A DNA stretch of 64,000 nt, taken from positions 1,364,001 through 1,428,000 of the forward strand of contig NZ_LR882982.1 in the NCBI RefSeq assembly GCF_904831005.1, in the 5' to 3' direction. Source of the DNA: Microbacterium hydrocarbonoxydans. Lineage in GTDB: Bacteria; Actinomycetota; Actinomycetes; Actinomycetales; Microbacteriaceae. Shown here one piece after another: positions 18,362 through 26,654 of this stretch (the first letter of the stretch is position 1; every line of letters begins with the position of its first letter). The position numbers and the translations under genes are program-made. The notes under the pieces are model-generated. The model did no database searches, was not told the DNA's origin, and saw nothing but the letters and a program-made list of their open reading frames with translations.

Positions 18362-18373
18362 TAGGCTGGGGGC
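18362..18373 (+). promoter_or_regulatory. Leaderless-type -10 box of the phosphoesterase gene
   Basis: TAGGCT, six bases (GGGGGC), ATG at 18374. Confidence 0.6.
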
Positions 18374-19288
18374 ATGCCCGCGTCCTCCGGCAGTTCTCCC
18401 GTCTTCGGCCGTCATGAGCAGCCTTCGCACGTCATCATCCATGTCAGCGATCCGCACTTTCTCGCCGGCGGTGCGAAGCTCGGTGGTCGCTATGACGTCG
18501 AGTCGAACTTCGCTCGCACCCTGACCGCGATAGCAGCTGTGCATCCGAACCCGACGGCGATCGTCGTCACCGGAGATCTCGCCGATCTGGGTGAGCCCGA
18601 CGCCTATCGACGGCTTCGCTCGGCGGTCGCGCCGGTCGCCGACTCACTCGGGACCACCGTCATCTGGGTGGCGGGCAACCACGATGAGCGACCGGCGATG
18701 AGGGCCGGGCTGCTCGATCTCGACGAGTCCGAGGAACCGGTCACAGGCGTCTGGGACCTGGAGGGACTGCGAGTGATCGCGCTCGACACGAGCGTTCCGG
18801 GATGGCATCACGGCGACATCGACGAGGGCCAACTCGCGTGGCTCGCCGACGTGCTCAGCGAGCCCGCACCTCACGGAACCCTGCTCGCGATGCATCACCC
18901 CCCGCTGCCGAGTCATCTGCCGCTGTTCGACATCCTCGAGCTCCGGCATCAGGACGAGCTCGCGCAGGTGATCCGCGACACCGATGTACGCGGGATCCTC
19001 GCCGGGCACCTGCACTACTCCTCGCATGGCACGTTCGCAGGGATCCCCGTGAGTGTGGCATCCGCCACCTGCTACACGATGAACGTCGCGCGGCGCGCGC
19101 AGGACGTCAACGGGATGGACGCCGCACAGGCGTTCGAGATCGTGCACGTGCGTCCAGACGTGATCACGCACACGGTCGTGCCGGTCGTGGACGCACCGAC
19201 GGGAGACTACTTCTCTGACGCGTGGATCGACAGGATGGCTGCGTTGACGCCCGAGCAGAGGCTCGAGGCGTTCTCACGCAAACGGTGA
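18374..19288 (+). CDS. Calcineurin-like metallophosphoesterase (CpdA-like)
   Basis: Dinuclear-metal phosphodiesterase of 304 residues with all blocks of the fold: SDPHFL (D-X-H), VTGDLADLGEPDAY (GD), VAGNHDERP (GNHD), MHHPPLPS (H) and GHLHYSSHG (GHXH). This pattern is that of class III cyclic-nucleotide phosphodiesterases such as CpdA and Rv0805, so hydrolysis of cAMP or other cyclic nucleotides is likely but substrate choice cannot be read from sequence. The first 20 residues are polar, with no signal peptide. The ATG lies six bases after a -10 box. Confidence 0.9.
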   Translation: MPASSGSSPVFGRHEQPSHVIIHVSDPHFLAGGAKLGGRYDVESNFARTLTAIAAVHPNPTAIVVTGDLADLGEPDAYRRLRSAVAPVADSLGTTVIWVAGNHDERPAMRAGLLDLDESEEPVTGVWDLEGLRVIALDTSVPGWHHGDIDEGQLAWLADVLSEPAPHGTLLAMHHPPLPSHLPLFDILELRHQDELAQVIRDTDVRGILAGHLHYSSHGTFAGIPVSVASATCYTMNVARRAQDVNGMDAAQAFEIVHVRPDVITHTVVPVVDAPTGDYFSDAWIDRMAALTPEQRLEAFSRKR

Positions 19289-19326
19289 CGCGCGGACGTA
19301 TCCTCGGCGCTGCATGCACGCGCGAG

Positions 19327-19332
19327 TAGGAT
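19327..19332 (+). promoter_or_regulatory. Possible -10 box of aspA
   Basis: TAGGAT 50 bases upstream of the aspA ATG; would give a leader of about 43 bases. Confidence 0.4.
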
Positions 19333-19381
19333 GGAGACATCCCCCGCAGTCCACACTCGCCACTACCCACAAGGATGTGAC

Positions 19382-20842
19382 ATGGCATCTGCCGCGCCCG
19401 CTCCCACCCGCATCGAGACCGATTCGCTCGGGAGCATGGAGATCCCCGCCGACGCGTACTGGGGCATCCACACCGCCCGAGCCGACGCGAACTTCCCCAT
19501 CACGAAGCGCCCGATCTCGGTCTATCCCGATCTCGTGATCGCGCTCGCGATGGTCAAGCAGGCGAGCGCCCGCGCGAATCGTGAGATCGGCGTGCTCGAT
19601 CCCGTACGCGCCGACCTCATCGATCGTGCCGCACAGCGTGTGATCGACGGCGAGTTCCACGATCAGTTCACCGTCGGCGTCATTCAGGGCGGCGCGGGCA
19701 CCTCGACCAACATGAACGCGAACGAGGTCATCACGAACATCGCGCTCGAGATGGCCGGTCGTGAGAAGGGCGACTACGCCTACCTGTCGCCGATCGATCA
19801 CACGAACCGCAGTCAGTCGACGAACGACGTGTACCCGACCGCGGTCAAGATCGGTCTCTCGCTCACCCTGCGCTCGCTGCTCGAGGAGTTGGATCTGCTG
19901 CGCATCTCCTTCCTCCACAAGTCGCACGAGTTCCACGATGTGCTCAAGGTGGGCCGCACCCAGCTGCAGGATGCGGTGCCGATGACCCTCGGCCAGGAGT
20001 TCCACGGCTTCGCATCGACCCTCGGCTACGATCACACGCGTCTCACCGAGAACGCGTCGCTGATGTTCGAGATCAACATGGGTGCGACGGCCATCGGCAC
20101 CGGCATCACGACCCATGTCGACTATGCGCCCGCCGTGCTGAAGCACCTGCGCGAGATCACCTCACTCGATCTCGTCACCTCGGCCGATCTCGTCGAGGCC
20201 ACGAGCGACACCGGCTCGTTCATGTCGTTCTCCTCGACACTGAAGCGCAACGCCATGAAGCTCTCGAAGATCTGCAACGATCTCCGACTCCTCTCCTCGG
20301 GGCCGCAGGCCGGTTTCGGTGAGATCAATCTCCCCGCGATGCAGGCGGGGTCGAGCATCATGCCCGGCAAGGTGAACCCGGTGATTCCCGAGGTCGTCAA
20401 CCAGGTCGCCTTCGCCGTCGCCGGTGCCGACATGACCGTGACGATGGCTGCCGAGGCCGGGCAGCTCCAGCTCAACGCGTTCGAGCCGGTGATCGCCCAT
20501 TCGATCTTCCAGTCGATCACCTGGATGCGCCAGGCGATGTGGACTCTTCGAGTCAACTGCGTCGACGGCATCACAGCGAACCGCGATCGCCTCGGTGCCA
20601 TGGTCGGAGCGTCGGTCGGCGTCATCACGGCGCTCACGCCGTTCATCGGCTACGCCGCCGCGGCGGCCCTCGCCAAGACGGCGCTGCTCACCAACCGCAA
20701 CGTCGCCGACCTCGTCGTCGAGGCCGGCCTCATGTCGCGCGACGAGGTGATCAAGCAGCTGTCACCGGCGCGCTTGTCCGGCCTCGAGGCGATCACGGCC
20801 GCGATCCCCGTGATCGCGTCTGAGGACCTCATCGAGATCTGA
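19382..20842 (+). CDS. aspA: Aspartate ammonia-lyase
   Basis: Converts L-aspartate to fumarate plus ammonium. The 486 residues carry the aspartase/fumarase signature GSSIMPGKVNP at 323-333, and GRTQLQDAVPMTLGQEF, TNMNANEV and SQSTNDVYPTA. The last blocks and overall length fit AspA better than FumC. The ATG at 19382 is preceded by AAGGA at 19371-19375. An in-frame ATG at 19331 would add 17 residues and overlaps the -10 region. A perfect 23-bp hairpin follows the stop. Confidence 0.92.
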   Translation: MASAAPAPTRIETDSLGSMEIPADAYWGIHTARADANFPITKRPISVYPDLVIALAMVKQASARANREIGVLDPVRADLIDRAAQRVIDGEFHDQFTVGVIQGGAGTSTNMNANEVITNIALEMAGREKGDYAYLSPIDHTNRSQSTNDVYPTAVKIGLSLTLRSLLEELDLLRISFLHKSHEFHDVLKVGRTQLQDAVPMTLGQEFHGFASTLGYDHTRLTENASLMFEINMGATAIGTGITTHVDYAPAVLKHLREITSLDLVTSADLVEATSDTGSFMSFSSTLKRNAMKLSKICNDLRLLSSGPQAGFGEINLPAMQAGSSIMPGKVNPVIPEVVNQVAFAVAGADMTVTMAAEAGQLQLNAFEPVIAHSIFQSITWMRQAMWTLRVNCVDGITANRDRLGAMVGASVGVITALTPFIGYAAAAALAKTALLTNRNVADLVVEAGLMSRDEVIKQLSPARLSGLEAITAAIPVIASEDLIEI

Positions 20843-20843
20843 C

Positions 20844-20893
20844 CGTCAGACGACGATGGCCCCGGCTGATGCCGGGGCCATCGTCGTCTGACG
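20844..20893. terminator. Bidirectional hairpin between aspA and the FAH gene
   Basis: A perfect 23-base stem (20844-20866 with 20871-20893) closes a TGAT loop. It separates two convergent genes and has no long T-run, so it probably serves both strands. Confidence 0.8.
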
Positions 20894-20904
20894 AACCGCT
20901 GGAG

Positions 20905-21774
20905 TCAGTCGAGCACTCGGCAGTGAGTCGTCAGCTCACCGATCCCGTCGATCCCGACGGTGACCGTCGATCGATCGCGGAGGAAGATCTGCGGGTCTCG
21001 CGAGTACCCGGCGCCGCCCGGACTGCCGGTCGAGATCAGCGTCCCGGGAAGAAGCGTCAGGGACTGGGAAAGGTGCGTGATCAGCGTGGCGACCGAGCGG
21101 ACCATCTGACCTGTGCTGGCATCCTGCACGGTCTGTCCGTCGACGACGGCCCAGATGTGCAGATCCTGGGGGTCGGCGATCTCGTCGGCCGTGACAGCGA
21201 ACGGACCGGTGGGGGAGAATCCGTCGAAGGACTTGCAGCGAGACCACTGCGCCTCAGAGAACTGCACGTTGCGCGCCGTGATGTCGTTGACGACGGTGTA
21301 GCCCCAGACATGCGAGAGCGCATCCGCCTCGGAGACGTCCTTCGCCGGTGTGCCGATCAGCACGCCGAGCTCGGCCTCGTAGTCGACGGCCTCGCTCAGG
21401 GACCGCGGCCATGAGGTCGTCTGCTCGTGGCCCGTCAGCGAGTTCGGCCAGAGCGTGAACACGGTGGGGGCGGCATCCGTCTTGAGTCCGAGCTCAGACG
21501 AATGAGCCGCGTAGTTGAGGCCGACGGCGAGCACCGCGGGCGGTGCGATCACCGCGGAATCGAAAGACCAGTCCGCAAGCGGATGCCGCGTCGCATCGCT
21601 CTGCTCCAGAGCGTCGCGCAGGGACTCGAGCATCGCGTCGCCGCCCTCGATCAACTGCTGAAGCGTCGCGGGTGGGTCGGTGAGAAGGTCGGAGACGAGG
21701 ATGGCGTCGGCACCGTCCACCACTGCGAGATTCGCAACGGCGGAGTCGGCACGACGCAGATGAGCGAACCGCAT
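20905..21774 (-). CDS. Fumarylacetoacetate hydrolase family protein
   Basis: A 289-residue protein of the FAH fold, which hydrolyses or decarboxylates beta-diketo or oxo acids using a divalent metal. Visible metal and active-site blocks: VGLNYAAHSSE, DYEAELGVLIG (metal ligands), GYTVVNDITARN, KSFDGFSPTGPF, and STGSPGGAGYSRDP. The usual product loop GTPAGVG is replaced by GSPGGAG. Substrate is unknown; homologues act in aromatic catabolism or as oxaloacetate decarboxylases. Divergent from the PrsW-type gene, with both starts leaderless. Confidence 0.88.
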   Translation of the reverse strand: MRFAHLRRADSAVANLAVVDGADAILVSDLLTDPPATLQQLIEGGDAMLESLRDALEQSDATRHPLADWSFDSAVIAPPAVLAVGLNYAAHSSELGLKTDAAPTVFTLWPNSLTGHEQTTSWPRSLSEAVDYEAELGVLIGTPAKDVSEADALSHVWGYTVVNDITARNVQFSEAQWSRCKSFDGFSPTGPFAVTADEIADPQDLHIWAVVDGQTVQDASTGQMVRSVATLITHLSQSLTLLPGTLISTGSPGGAGYSRDPQIFLRDRSTVTVGIDGIGELTTHCRVLD

Positions 21775-21786
21775 GTCTCTACGCTA
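21775..21786 (-). promoter_or_regulatory. Leaderless-type -10 box of the FAH gene
   Basis: Minus strand TAGCGT, six bases (AGAGAC), ATG at 21774. Confidence 0.6.
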
Positions 21787-21850
21787 TCCGGTGACGCGTG
21801 GTTATGTCGGGAGGAAATCTCCAGACGCGGACGAAGATGTCTGTTGCCAA

Positions 21851-21863
21851 TATGCTCGTTCCC
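21851..21863 (+). promoter_or_regulatory. Leaderless-type -10 box of the PrsW-type gene
   Basis: TATGCT, seven bases (CGTTCCC), ATG at 21864; no purine-rich ribosome site is present. Confidence 0.6.
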
Positions 21864-23141
21864 ATGAGTTCCGGAGGACCGTCCCAGCCATCGCCGTACA
21901 CGCCGCCACCGGCGCAGCCGCAGTACTCGCCGGAGCAGTACGCCCGTTCGACCTATGTGCCGCAGCAGTACGCTCAGCAGCCGGGATACGCGTCGGTGCT
22001 CGCGCAGCCGACGGCGTATTCGCCGCCTGCACCCGTCGCCCCGGCCCCTGCGCCCGGGCTGCCCGCTCTGCCGGCGGGTCGCAGCGGCGGTCGGGTCACC
22101 CTGTACATCCTGTTCGCGGTGCTCGGCATGCTGATGCTGGGACTGATCGCATACTTCGGGCTCTTCCTGGGGCCGTTCGCGTCGGTCGTAGGTCTCATCC
22201 TCGCCCTGGTGCCGCTCGCCATCGTGTTCTTCGTCGTCCGCATGATCGACAGGTGGGAGCCCGAGCCCAAGTCGCTCGTCTTCTTCGCGGTCGCCTGGGG
22301 CGCGATCGCCGCCGTCGGGCTCACTCTCCTGGTCGACCTCGGTCTGACTCTCCTCCTCGGCTACCGCGGTGAGGTGGCGAGCGCCGTCATCCAGGCTCCG
22401 ATCGTGGAGGAGCTGTGGAAGGGCGTCGGCGTCTTCATCGTGTTCCTGATCGCCCGACGATCGTTCAACGGGCCGGTCGACGGCGTGGTGTACGGCGCAT
22501 TGGTCGGGGCCGGGTTCGCGTTCACCGAGAACATCCAGTACTTCGCGATCAGTCTCATCGAGGGGGGAAGCGGTCAGCTCACCGTCACCTTCATCCTGCG
22601 GGCGATCATGTCGCCGTTCGCGCACGCGATGTTCACGTCCCTCACCGGTCTCGCGATCGGTCTGGCCGCTCGCCGTCATGCGTCGGCCGGCGCTGCCCTC
22701 GGTGCGGGTCTCCTCGGACTGCTCGGGGCGATCGTCCTGCATGCGCTGTGGAACGGGTCGTCCTTCGCGAACTTCTTCCTGCTGTACTTCCTCCTCCAGG
22801 TGCCGCTGTTCGTCGCCTTCATCCTCGGAATCGTGGCGCTGCGCAGAGAAGAGGCGAGAGTGACCAGGGCCCGCCTCAGCGAGTATGCGGCTGCCGGGTG
22901 GTTCACGCCCGAGGAGGTCGTCATGCTCGCCACCCCGGCCGGTCGCAAGACCGGACTCCGCTGGGCGTCACAGCTGCGTGGTGACCGTCGGCCGTTGATG
23001 CGCGACTTCATCAAGGACGCGACGATGCTCGCATCCGTGCGTCAGCGGGCGATCACGGGTCGTGACCCGATGGCCCCGGCCGATGAGCAGGCTCTGCTCG
23101 CTCGCACCCGGGCGACCAGAGCCGCCCTGCTGGCGTACTGA
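21864..23141 (+). CDS. PrsW-family intramembrane metalloprotease
   Basis: Membrane protease family that cleaves anti-sigma factors in some Gram-positives. The 425 residues begin with a Pro/Gln/Tyr-rich cytosolic segment (about 1-70) followed by eight or so membrane spans. The active-site blocks are present: VEEL with Glu182-Glu183 in APIVEELWKG, GAGFAFTENIQY, SPFAHAMFTS and LHALWNGSS. The C-terminal 80 residues are soluble and basic. ATG 21864 is preferred over an upstream ATG at 21798 because it follows a -10 box by seven bases. The substrate is unknown; no sigma/anti-sigma pair is nearby. Confidence 0.9.
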   Translation: MSSGGPSQPSPYTPPPAQPQYSPEQYARSTYVPQQYAQQPGYASVLAQPTAYSPPAPVAPAPAPGLPALPAGRSGGRVTLYILFAVLGMLMLGLIAYFGLFLGPFASVVGLILALVPLAIVFFVVRMIDRWEPEPKSLVFFAVAWGAIAAVGLTLLVDLGLTLLLGYRGEVASAVIQAPIVEELWKGVGVFIVFLIARRSFNGPVDGVVYGALVGAGFAFTENIQYFAISLIEGGSGQLTVTFILRAIMSPFAHAMFTSLTGLAIGLAARRHASAGAALGAGLLGLLGAIVLHALWNGSSFANFFLLYFLLQVPLFVAFILGIVALRREEARVTRARLSEYAAAGWFTPEEVVMLATPAGRKTGLRWASQLRGDRRPLMRDFIKDATMLASVRQRAITGRDPMAPADEQALLARTRATRAALLAY

Positions 23142-23152
23142 GGCGACGTGCC

Positions 23153-23845
23153 ATGACCACTTTCGTCCTCGTGCACGGAGCGGGGGACACGGGGTGGTCG
23201 TGGCACCGGGTCTCAGCCGCGTTGGAGGCCCGCGGCCATCATGTGCTCGCTCCGGACCTGCCGGGCGACGACGAGAGCCTCACCCTCGACGACTACGCGG
23301 ATGCGGTGATGGCGGCTGTCGGTGGGCGACGGGGCGGAATCGTCGTCGGTCATTCGTTCGGCGGCTTCACCGCTCCGATCGTGGCCGACAGGATGGCTGC
23401 CGACGCACTCGTGCTGGTCGCCGCCATGATCCCGGCTCCGGGGGAGTCTCCCGGGGAGTGGTGGGACCGCAGCGGGTACGTCGCGGCGGCTCGCACGCAG
23501 GCGGCGCAGGACGGCGGGCTGACGGGAAGCGACGATCCGTTCGTCTGCTTCTACCACGACGTACCGCGGGAACTGGCGGAGGATGCGCTGCGACGGGAAC
23601 GCGCCCACCCCTCTGCAGCCGCGATGGCCGAGGTCTGGCCGCTCTCCGAGTGGCCGGACATCCGCACGAGGTTCGTCGTGTGCACCGAGGACCGGTTCTT
23701 TCCCCGGTCCTTCCTCGCCGACCTGGCGCGGGAGCGACTCGGAGTCGTCGCGGACGAGATCACGGCCGGTCACTGCGCCGCGCTCAGCCGGCCGGACGAG
23801 CTCGCGACCCTGCTCGCGCGCTATGCCGACGAGGCCGCTCGCTGA
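23153..23845 (+). CDS. Alpha/beta hydrolase
   Basis: A 230-residue hydrolase with LVHGAGDTGWSWH (oxyanion loop region), the nucleophile elbow VGHSFGGF with Ser near residue 66, and a C-terminal His in TAGHCAALSRPDEL. The architecture matches salicylate esterase/hydroxynitrile lyase-like small hydrolases (EstC-like). Substrate unknown. It follows the PrsW-type gene by 11 bp and probably shares its mRNA; TGAGGCG lies before the ATG. Confidence 0.88.
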   Translation: MTTFVLVHGAGDTGWSWHRVSAALEARGHHVLAPDLPGDDESLTLDDYADAVMAAVGGRRGGIVVGHSFGGFTAPIVADRMAADALVLVAAMIPAPGESPGEWWDRSGYVAAARTQAAQDGGLTGSDDPFVCFYHDVPRELAEDALRRERAHPSAAAMAEVWPLSEWPDIRTRFVVCTEDRFFPRSFLADLARERLGVVADEITAGHCAALSRPDELATLLARYADEAAR

Positions 23846-23882
23846 AGCCCGCATGACGGTCTGCCCGTGCCCCGACAGCAAG

Positions 23883-23933
23883 ACTCAGCGCCCGGTGCTG
23901 CGGCGATGCCTGCATGTCTCCCGGGCGCTGAGT
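23883..23933 (+). repeat. Inverted repeat after the hydrolase gene
   Basis: Perfect 13-base arms (23883-23895 and 23921-23933; ACTCAGCGCCCGG and its complement) separated by 25 bases, about 40 bp past the hydrolase stop. A weak terminator is possible. The rest of the 250-bp gap before the FKBP gene shows nothing further. Confidence 0.5.
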
Positions 23934-24096
23934 TGGTCTATGAACAGGGTGCACCCGGTGCGTGTGACTGTCAAGAGGTCGTGGATGTGTGGCGAGGCCA
24001 CGCCGCCGAGGCCGGGAAGACGGAGTCCTCCGGGTTTCGCCCTCAGCGCAGTGATCGCGTTGACCGGCGGCAGGCGGCTCGGGTTGTATGGGAGAC

Positions 24097-24465
24097 ATGA
24101 CTGATCGCACAAAGCCTGAGTTCGACGCCCCGTCCGGTCCCGCTCCCACGGAGCTCGTGATCCGCGACCTCATCGAAGGAGACGGCACCGAGGCCAAGCC
24201 CGGAGACACCGTCACCGTGCACTACGCCGGTGTCGAGTTCGAGTCCGGCGAGGAGTTCGACTCCTCGTGGGGACGCGGCGAGACCATCCAGTTCCCCCTC
24301 CGCGGGCTGATCCAGGGCTGGCAGGACGGCATCCCCGGCATGAAGGTCGGCGGGCGTCGCGAACTGGTCATCCCTCCGCATCTGGCGTACGGCCCCGTCG
24401 GGGGCGGACACTTCCTGTCCGGAAAGACCCTGATCTTCATCATCGACCTCGTCGCAGTCGGCTGA
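24097..24465 (+). CDS. FKBP-type peptidyl-prolyl cis-trans isomerase
   Basis: A 122-residue single-domain FKBP with no signal peptide, hence cytosolic. Typical blocks: GDTVTVHYAGVEFESGEEFDSS, FPLRGLIQGWQDGIPGMKVG, and GRRELVIPPHLAYG. The last loop is GPVGGGHFLSGKTLIFIIDLV rather than the usual proline-rich 80s loop with N-X-T-L. MTDRTKPEF was chosen as the start; an ATG three codons upstream (24088) is possible. Confidence 0.93.
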   Translation: MTDRTKPEFDAPSGPAPTELVIRDLIEGDGTEAKPGDTVTVHYAGVEFESGEEFDSSWGRGETIQFPLRGLIQGWQDGIPGMKVGGRRELVIPPHLAYGPVGGGHFLSGKTLIFIIDLVAVG

Positions 24466-24478
24466 CGAGATCACCACT

Positions 24479-24510
24479 GAAGGCGCCGGCCCCTCGGGGG
24501 CGGCGCCTTC
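24479..24510 (+). terminator. Terminator after the FKBP gene
   Basis: Fifteen-base arms (24479-24493 and 24496-24510) with one mismatch, followed by GTCGTTCC, 13 bp past the stop. Confidence 0.75.
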
Positions 24511-24543
24511 GTCGTTCCCTCACATGAAGGGATCGTCAGGGAA

Positions 24544-24561
24544 TATATGCGTGTGCATGTA
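24544..24561. promoter_or_regulatory. Dyad upstream of the YceI gene
   Basis: TATATGC-GTGT-GCATGTA, a 7-base imperfect inverted repeat in an AT-rich patch about 80 bp before the YceI start. A MarR-type operator is a reasonable guess, as YceI genes are often MarR-controlled, but no regulator is adjacent. Confidence 0.3.
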
Positions 24562-24639
24562 AGTTGTTCCGTGTGACGCCGCGCACGCGGCCCCTCATCC
24601 GTCGCCGCATCAGCGGCTGATCTCTTCAGAGGAGAAACC

Positions 24640-25194
24640 ATGACCAGCATCGACATCCCCGGATACCGCGCAGGCACCTGGGTGCTCGACCCCTCGCACA
24701 GTGAGGTCACCTTCAGTGTCCGTCACATGATGATCTCGAAGGTGCGCGGCACGTTCGGTGTCAAGAGTGCCACGCTGATCGCTCCCGAGAACCCGCTCGA
24801 GGCGCGCGTCGAGGCGAGCGTCGACGTCACGTCGATCGACACCAAGGACGAGGGTCGTGACCAGCACCTCCGCTCGGGGGACTTCTTCGACACCGAGAAC
24901 TTCCCGACCATGGACTTCGTCTCCACCGGTGCTCGCACGGAGAACGGTGAACTGTTCGTCGACGGAGACCTCACCATCCGTGGCATCACCAAGCCGGTGA
25001 GCTTCGAGCTGGACTTCGGTGGATTCGGCTCCGACCCGTGGGGCAACTACAAGGCCGGCGCTTCTGCGAAGACCGTCATCAACCGTGAAGACTTCGGCCT
25101 CACCTGGAACGCGGCCCTCGAGACCGGCGGAGTGCTCGTCGGCAAGGACGTCACGATCAGCCTCGACCTGCAGGGCGCGCTGCAGCAGGACTGA
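24640..25194 (+). CDS. YceI family lipid-binding protein
   Basis: A 184-residue lipocalin-like beta-barrel protein of the YceI family, members of which bind polyisoprenoids. Family blocks: WVLDPSHSEVTFSVRHMMIS, RGTFGV, DQHLRSGDFFDTENFPTM, LTIRGITKPVSFEL, and FGLTWNAALETGGVLVG. No signal peptide is visible, so it is cytosolic, unlike the E. coli periplasmic member. AGAGGAGA precedes the ATG. Monocistronic, with hairpins on both sides. Confidence 0.93.
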   Translation: MTSIDIPGYRAGTWVLDPSHSEVTFSVRHMMISKVRGTFGVKSATLIAPENPLEARVEASVDVTSIDTKDEGRDQHLRSGDFFDTENFPTMDFVSTGARTENGELFVDGDLTIRGITKPVSFELDFGGFGSDPWGNYKAGASAKTVINREDFGLTWNAALETGGVLVGKDVTISLDLQGALQQD

Positions 25195-25209
25195 TCGACC
25201 TGCGATCTC

Positions 25210-25243
25210 GAGAACCCCGGGCCCCTCGAGGCTCGGGGTTCTC
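25210..25243 (+). terminator. Terminator after the YceI gene
   Basis: Perfect 10-base arms (25210-25219, 25234-25243; GAGAACCCCG) around a 14-base loop. Confidence 0.7.
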
Positions 25244-25271
25244 TGCGTCGTCGAGGCCCACCGAGGCCTGG

Positions 25272-25277
25272 TAGACT
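25272..25277 (+). promoter_or_regulatory. -10 box for rpsO
   Basis: TAGACT 91 bases upstream of the rpsO start; the implied leader of about 85 bases is long enough to hold an S15 autoregulatory structure. Confidence 0.45.
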
Positions 25278-25368
25278 CAACAGGTTGCCGTTCGATCGGC
25301 CGCGGATAAAGAGAGCCCTCGCATCAGGCGTCGGGCGCCGCGCAACAAGCAGAGAGGGGATCGAATCT

Positions 25369-25638
25369 ATGGCACTGGAAGCAGACGTCAAGAAGGCGAT
25401 CATCGAAGAGTACGCGACGCACCCCGGTGACACCGGATCCCCCGAGGTGCAGGCCGCGATGCTGACGCAGCGCATCAAGGACCTCACTGAGCACCTGAAG
25501 GAGCACAAGCACGACCACCACTCGCGTCGTGGCCTGTTCCTGCTCGTGGGTCAGCGCCGCCGTCTGCTCGGCTACCTCCAGAGCGTCGACATCGAGCGTT
25601 ACCGCTCGCTGATCGCACGCCTGGGCCTCCGCCGATAA
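25369..25638 (+). CDS. rpsO: 30S ribosomal protein S15
   Basis: Primary 16S rRNA-binding protein of the small-subunit platform. The 89 residues are exactly the family length, with the signature running [30 protein letters not shown] and LLGYL. GAGGGGA precedes the ATG by eight bases. In many bacteria rpsO is followed by pnp. Here pnp lies about 20 kb away, but a terminator directly follows rpsO. Confidence 0.98.
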   Translation: MALEADVKKAIIEEYATHPGDTGSPEVQAAMLTQRIKDLTEHLKEHKHDHHSRRGLFLLVGQRRRLLGYLQSVDIERYRSLIARLGLRR

Positions 25639-25679
25639 GGCTGAGCGAGCCAGCGTACAATCGCGCAGAACATTCTTGA

Positions 25680-25709
25680 GAAGGCCGTCCCAGGTGTGGG
25701 GCGGCCTTC
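25680..25709 (+). terminator. Terminator after rpsO
   Basis: GAAGGCCG...CGGCCTTC (8-base arms) with a 14-base loop, then GTCTTGTT. Confidence 0.75.
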
Positions 25710-25738
25710 GTCTTGTTCGGGGGTTGATCTCGCGCACG

Positions 25739-25777
25739 CTTTCCATTAGGAAAGTAATGAGCTTTCCAGATGGAAAG
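25739..25777. promoter_or_regulatory. Twin operators CTTTCC-N4-GGAAAG
   Basis: Two identical dyads (25739-25754 and 25762-25777) with centres 23 bp apart lie just before the membrane-protein gene. A TTGATC (25724-25729) and TAGGAA (25747-25752) pair with a 17-bp spacer overlaps the first dyad, so binding would block transcription. The winged-helix protein encoded downstream is the obvious candidate ligand. Confidence 0.7.
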
Positions 25778-25793
25778 CGAAGGGGGTCACGCG

Positions 25794-26654
25794 ATGGAGC
25801 AGAAGCCGATCCAGGGGAACGAGGCGATCGCGCCGCCCAGTGCGGACGTCGCGCAGCGCTACCTCGACGAGGCGGATGCTGTGAAGCACCGGCGCGGGCG
25901 CGTAGTCGACCGGCGGGCGCTTGCGTGGCTGCAGATGGCCAATGCGGCCGTCACTGCGGTGTATCTCGTCGCTCTGGTTACGGCGATACGTGGTCACAGC
26001 GGCGTGACGCCGCAGGTCTTCGTCTTCAGTCTTCTCGTGTGGGGGCAGCTCTCCACAGGCATGGCTCAGCGGAGCGGAATGCACCTGCGCCTGACATGGT
26101 CGCGCTGGCCCATACTGCTGGCCGGCGGTGCTCTGACGGTCGTGGTGCTCGTCGTCTTCGGCTTCGCTGTCCTCTATCCCGGGTTCCCGGAGATCGGTGT
26201 GTGGATCCCGGCCGTCCTCATGCTGGTCGGATTCGGTGGCTACGGCGCAGTTCAGCTCGCTCTTGCGTCGGGTGATCCGCGCCCCCCGCGATCCATGCCG
26301 AAGCCGCTTCCACGGGCGATGCGGTGGGGAACCATCTGCGTGGGAGTCGCTCTCGGAGTGATGGCCATGCTTGGCTCCGCGCCAGACGGGGGGCTCGCGA
26401 GCACGCTCCTTCTGCTCGTCGTGCTCATGATCTTCGTCTGGCTCGTCGCCGCTCGCAGTGAGATGGGCCTTCCCGCGGTCGGCGCCGCGTGGCGTTGGCC
26501 GCACCAGCTCGCTTTCGCCGCTGCTGGCTGTGCACTGGCTCTGCTCGTCCTGCTCGACGGCGTTCCGATCGGCCTCGGATTCGTCGGTGGCCTGGGCATC
26601 ATCGCGCTGTTCGTCGCCGTGTCGTTCGTCCCAGGGCGTGATCTCCGTGACTGA
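25794..26654 (+). CDS. Multi-span membrane protein, operon with a winged-helix regulator
   Basis: A 286-residue protein with a hydrophilic N-terminal 45 residues (QKPIQGNEAIAPPSADVAQ) and about six to seven membrane spans thereafter. I recognise no catalytic motif. The ATG at 25794 follows GAAGGGGG by six bases; an ATG at 25770 lies inside the second operator and is less likely. The stop overlaps the downstream regulator by eight bases. Twin dyads in the promoter suggest autoregulation by that regulator. Function unknown. Confidence 0.8.
   Translation: MEQKPIQGNEAIAPPSADVAQRYLDEADAVKHRRGRVVDRRALAWLQMANAAVTAVYLVALVTAIRGHSGVTPQVFVFSLLVWGQLSTGMAQRSGMHLRLTWSRWPILLAGGALTVVVLVVFGFAVLYPGFPEIGVWIPAVLMLVGFGGYGAVQLALASGDPRPPRSMPKPLPRAMRWGTICVGVALGVMAMLGSAPDGGLASTLLLLVVLMIFVWLVAARSEMGLPAVGAAWRWPHQLAFAAAGCALALLVLLDGVPIGLGFVGGLGIIALFVAVSFVPGRDLRD

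Noticed and set aside
24084..24096. TTGTAT seven bases before the FKBP start as a further leaderless promoter
   Set aside because: It lacks the A at position 2 that is shared by the other eighteen boxes, so it was left out of the set.
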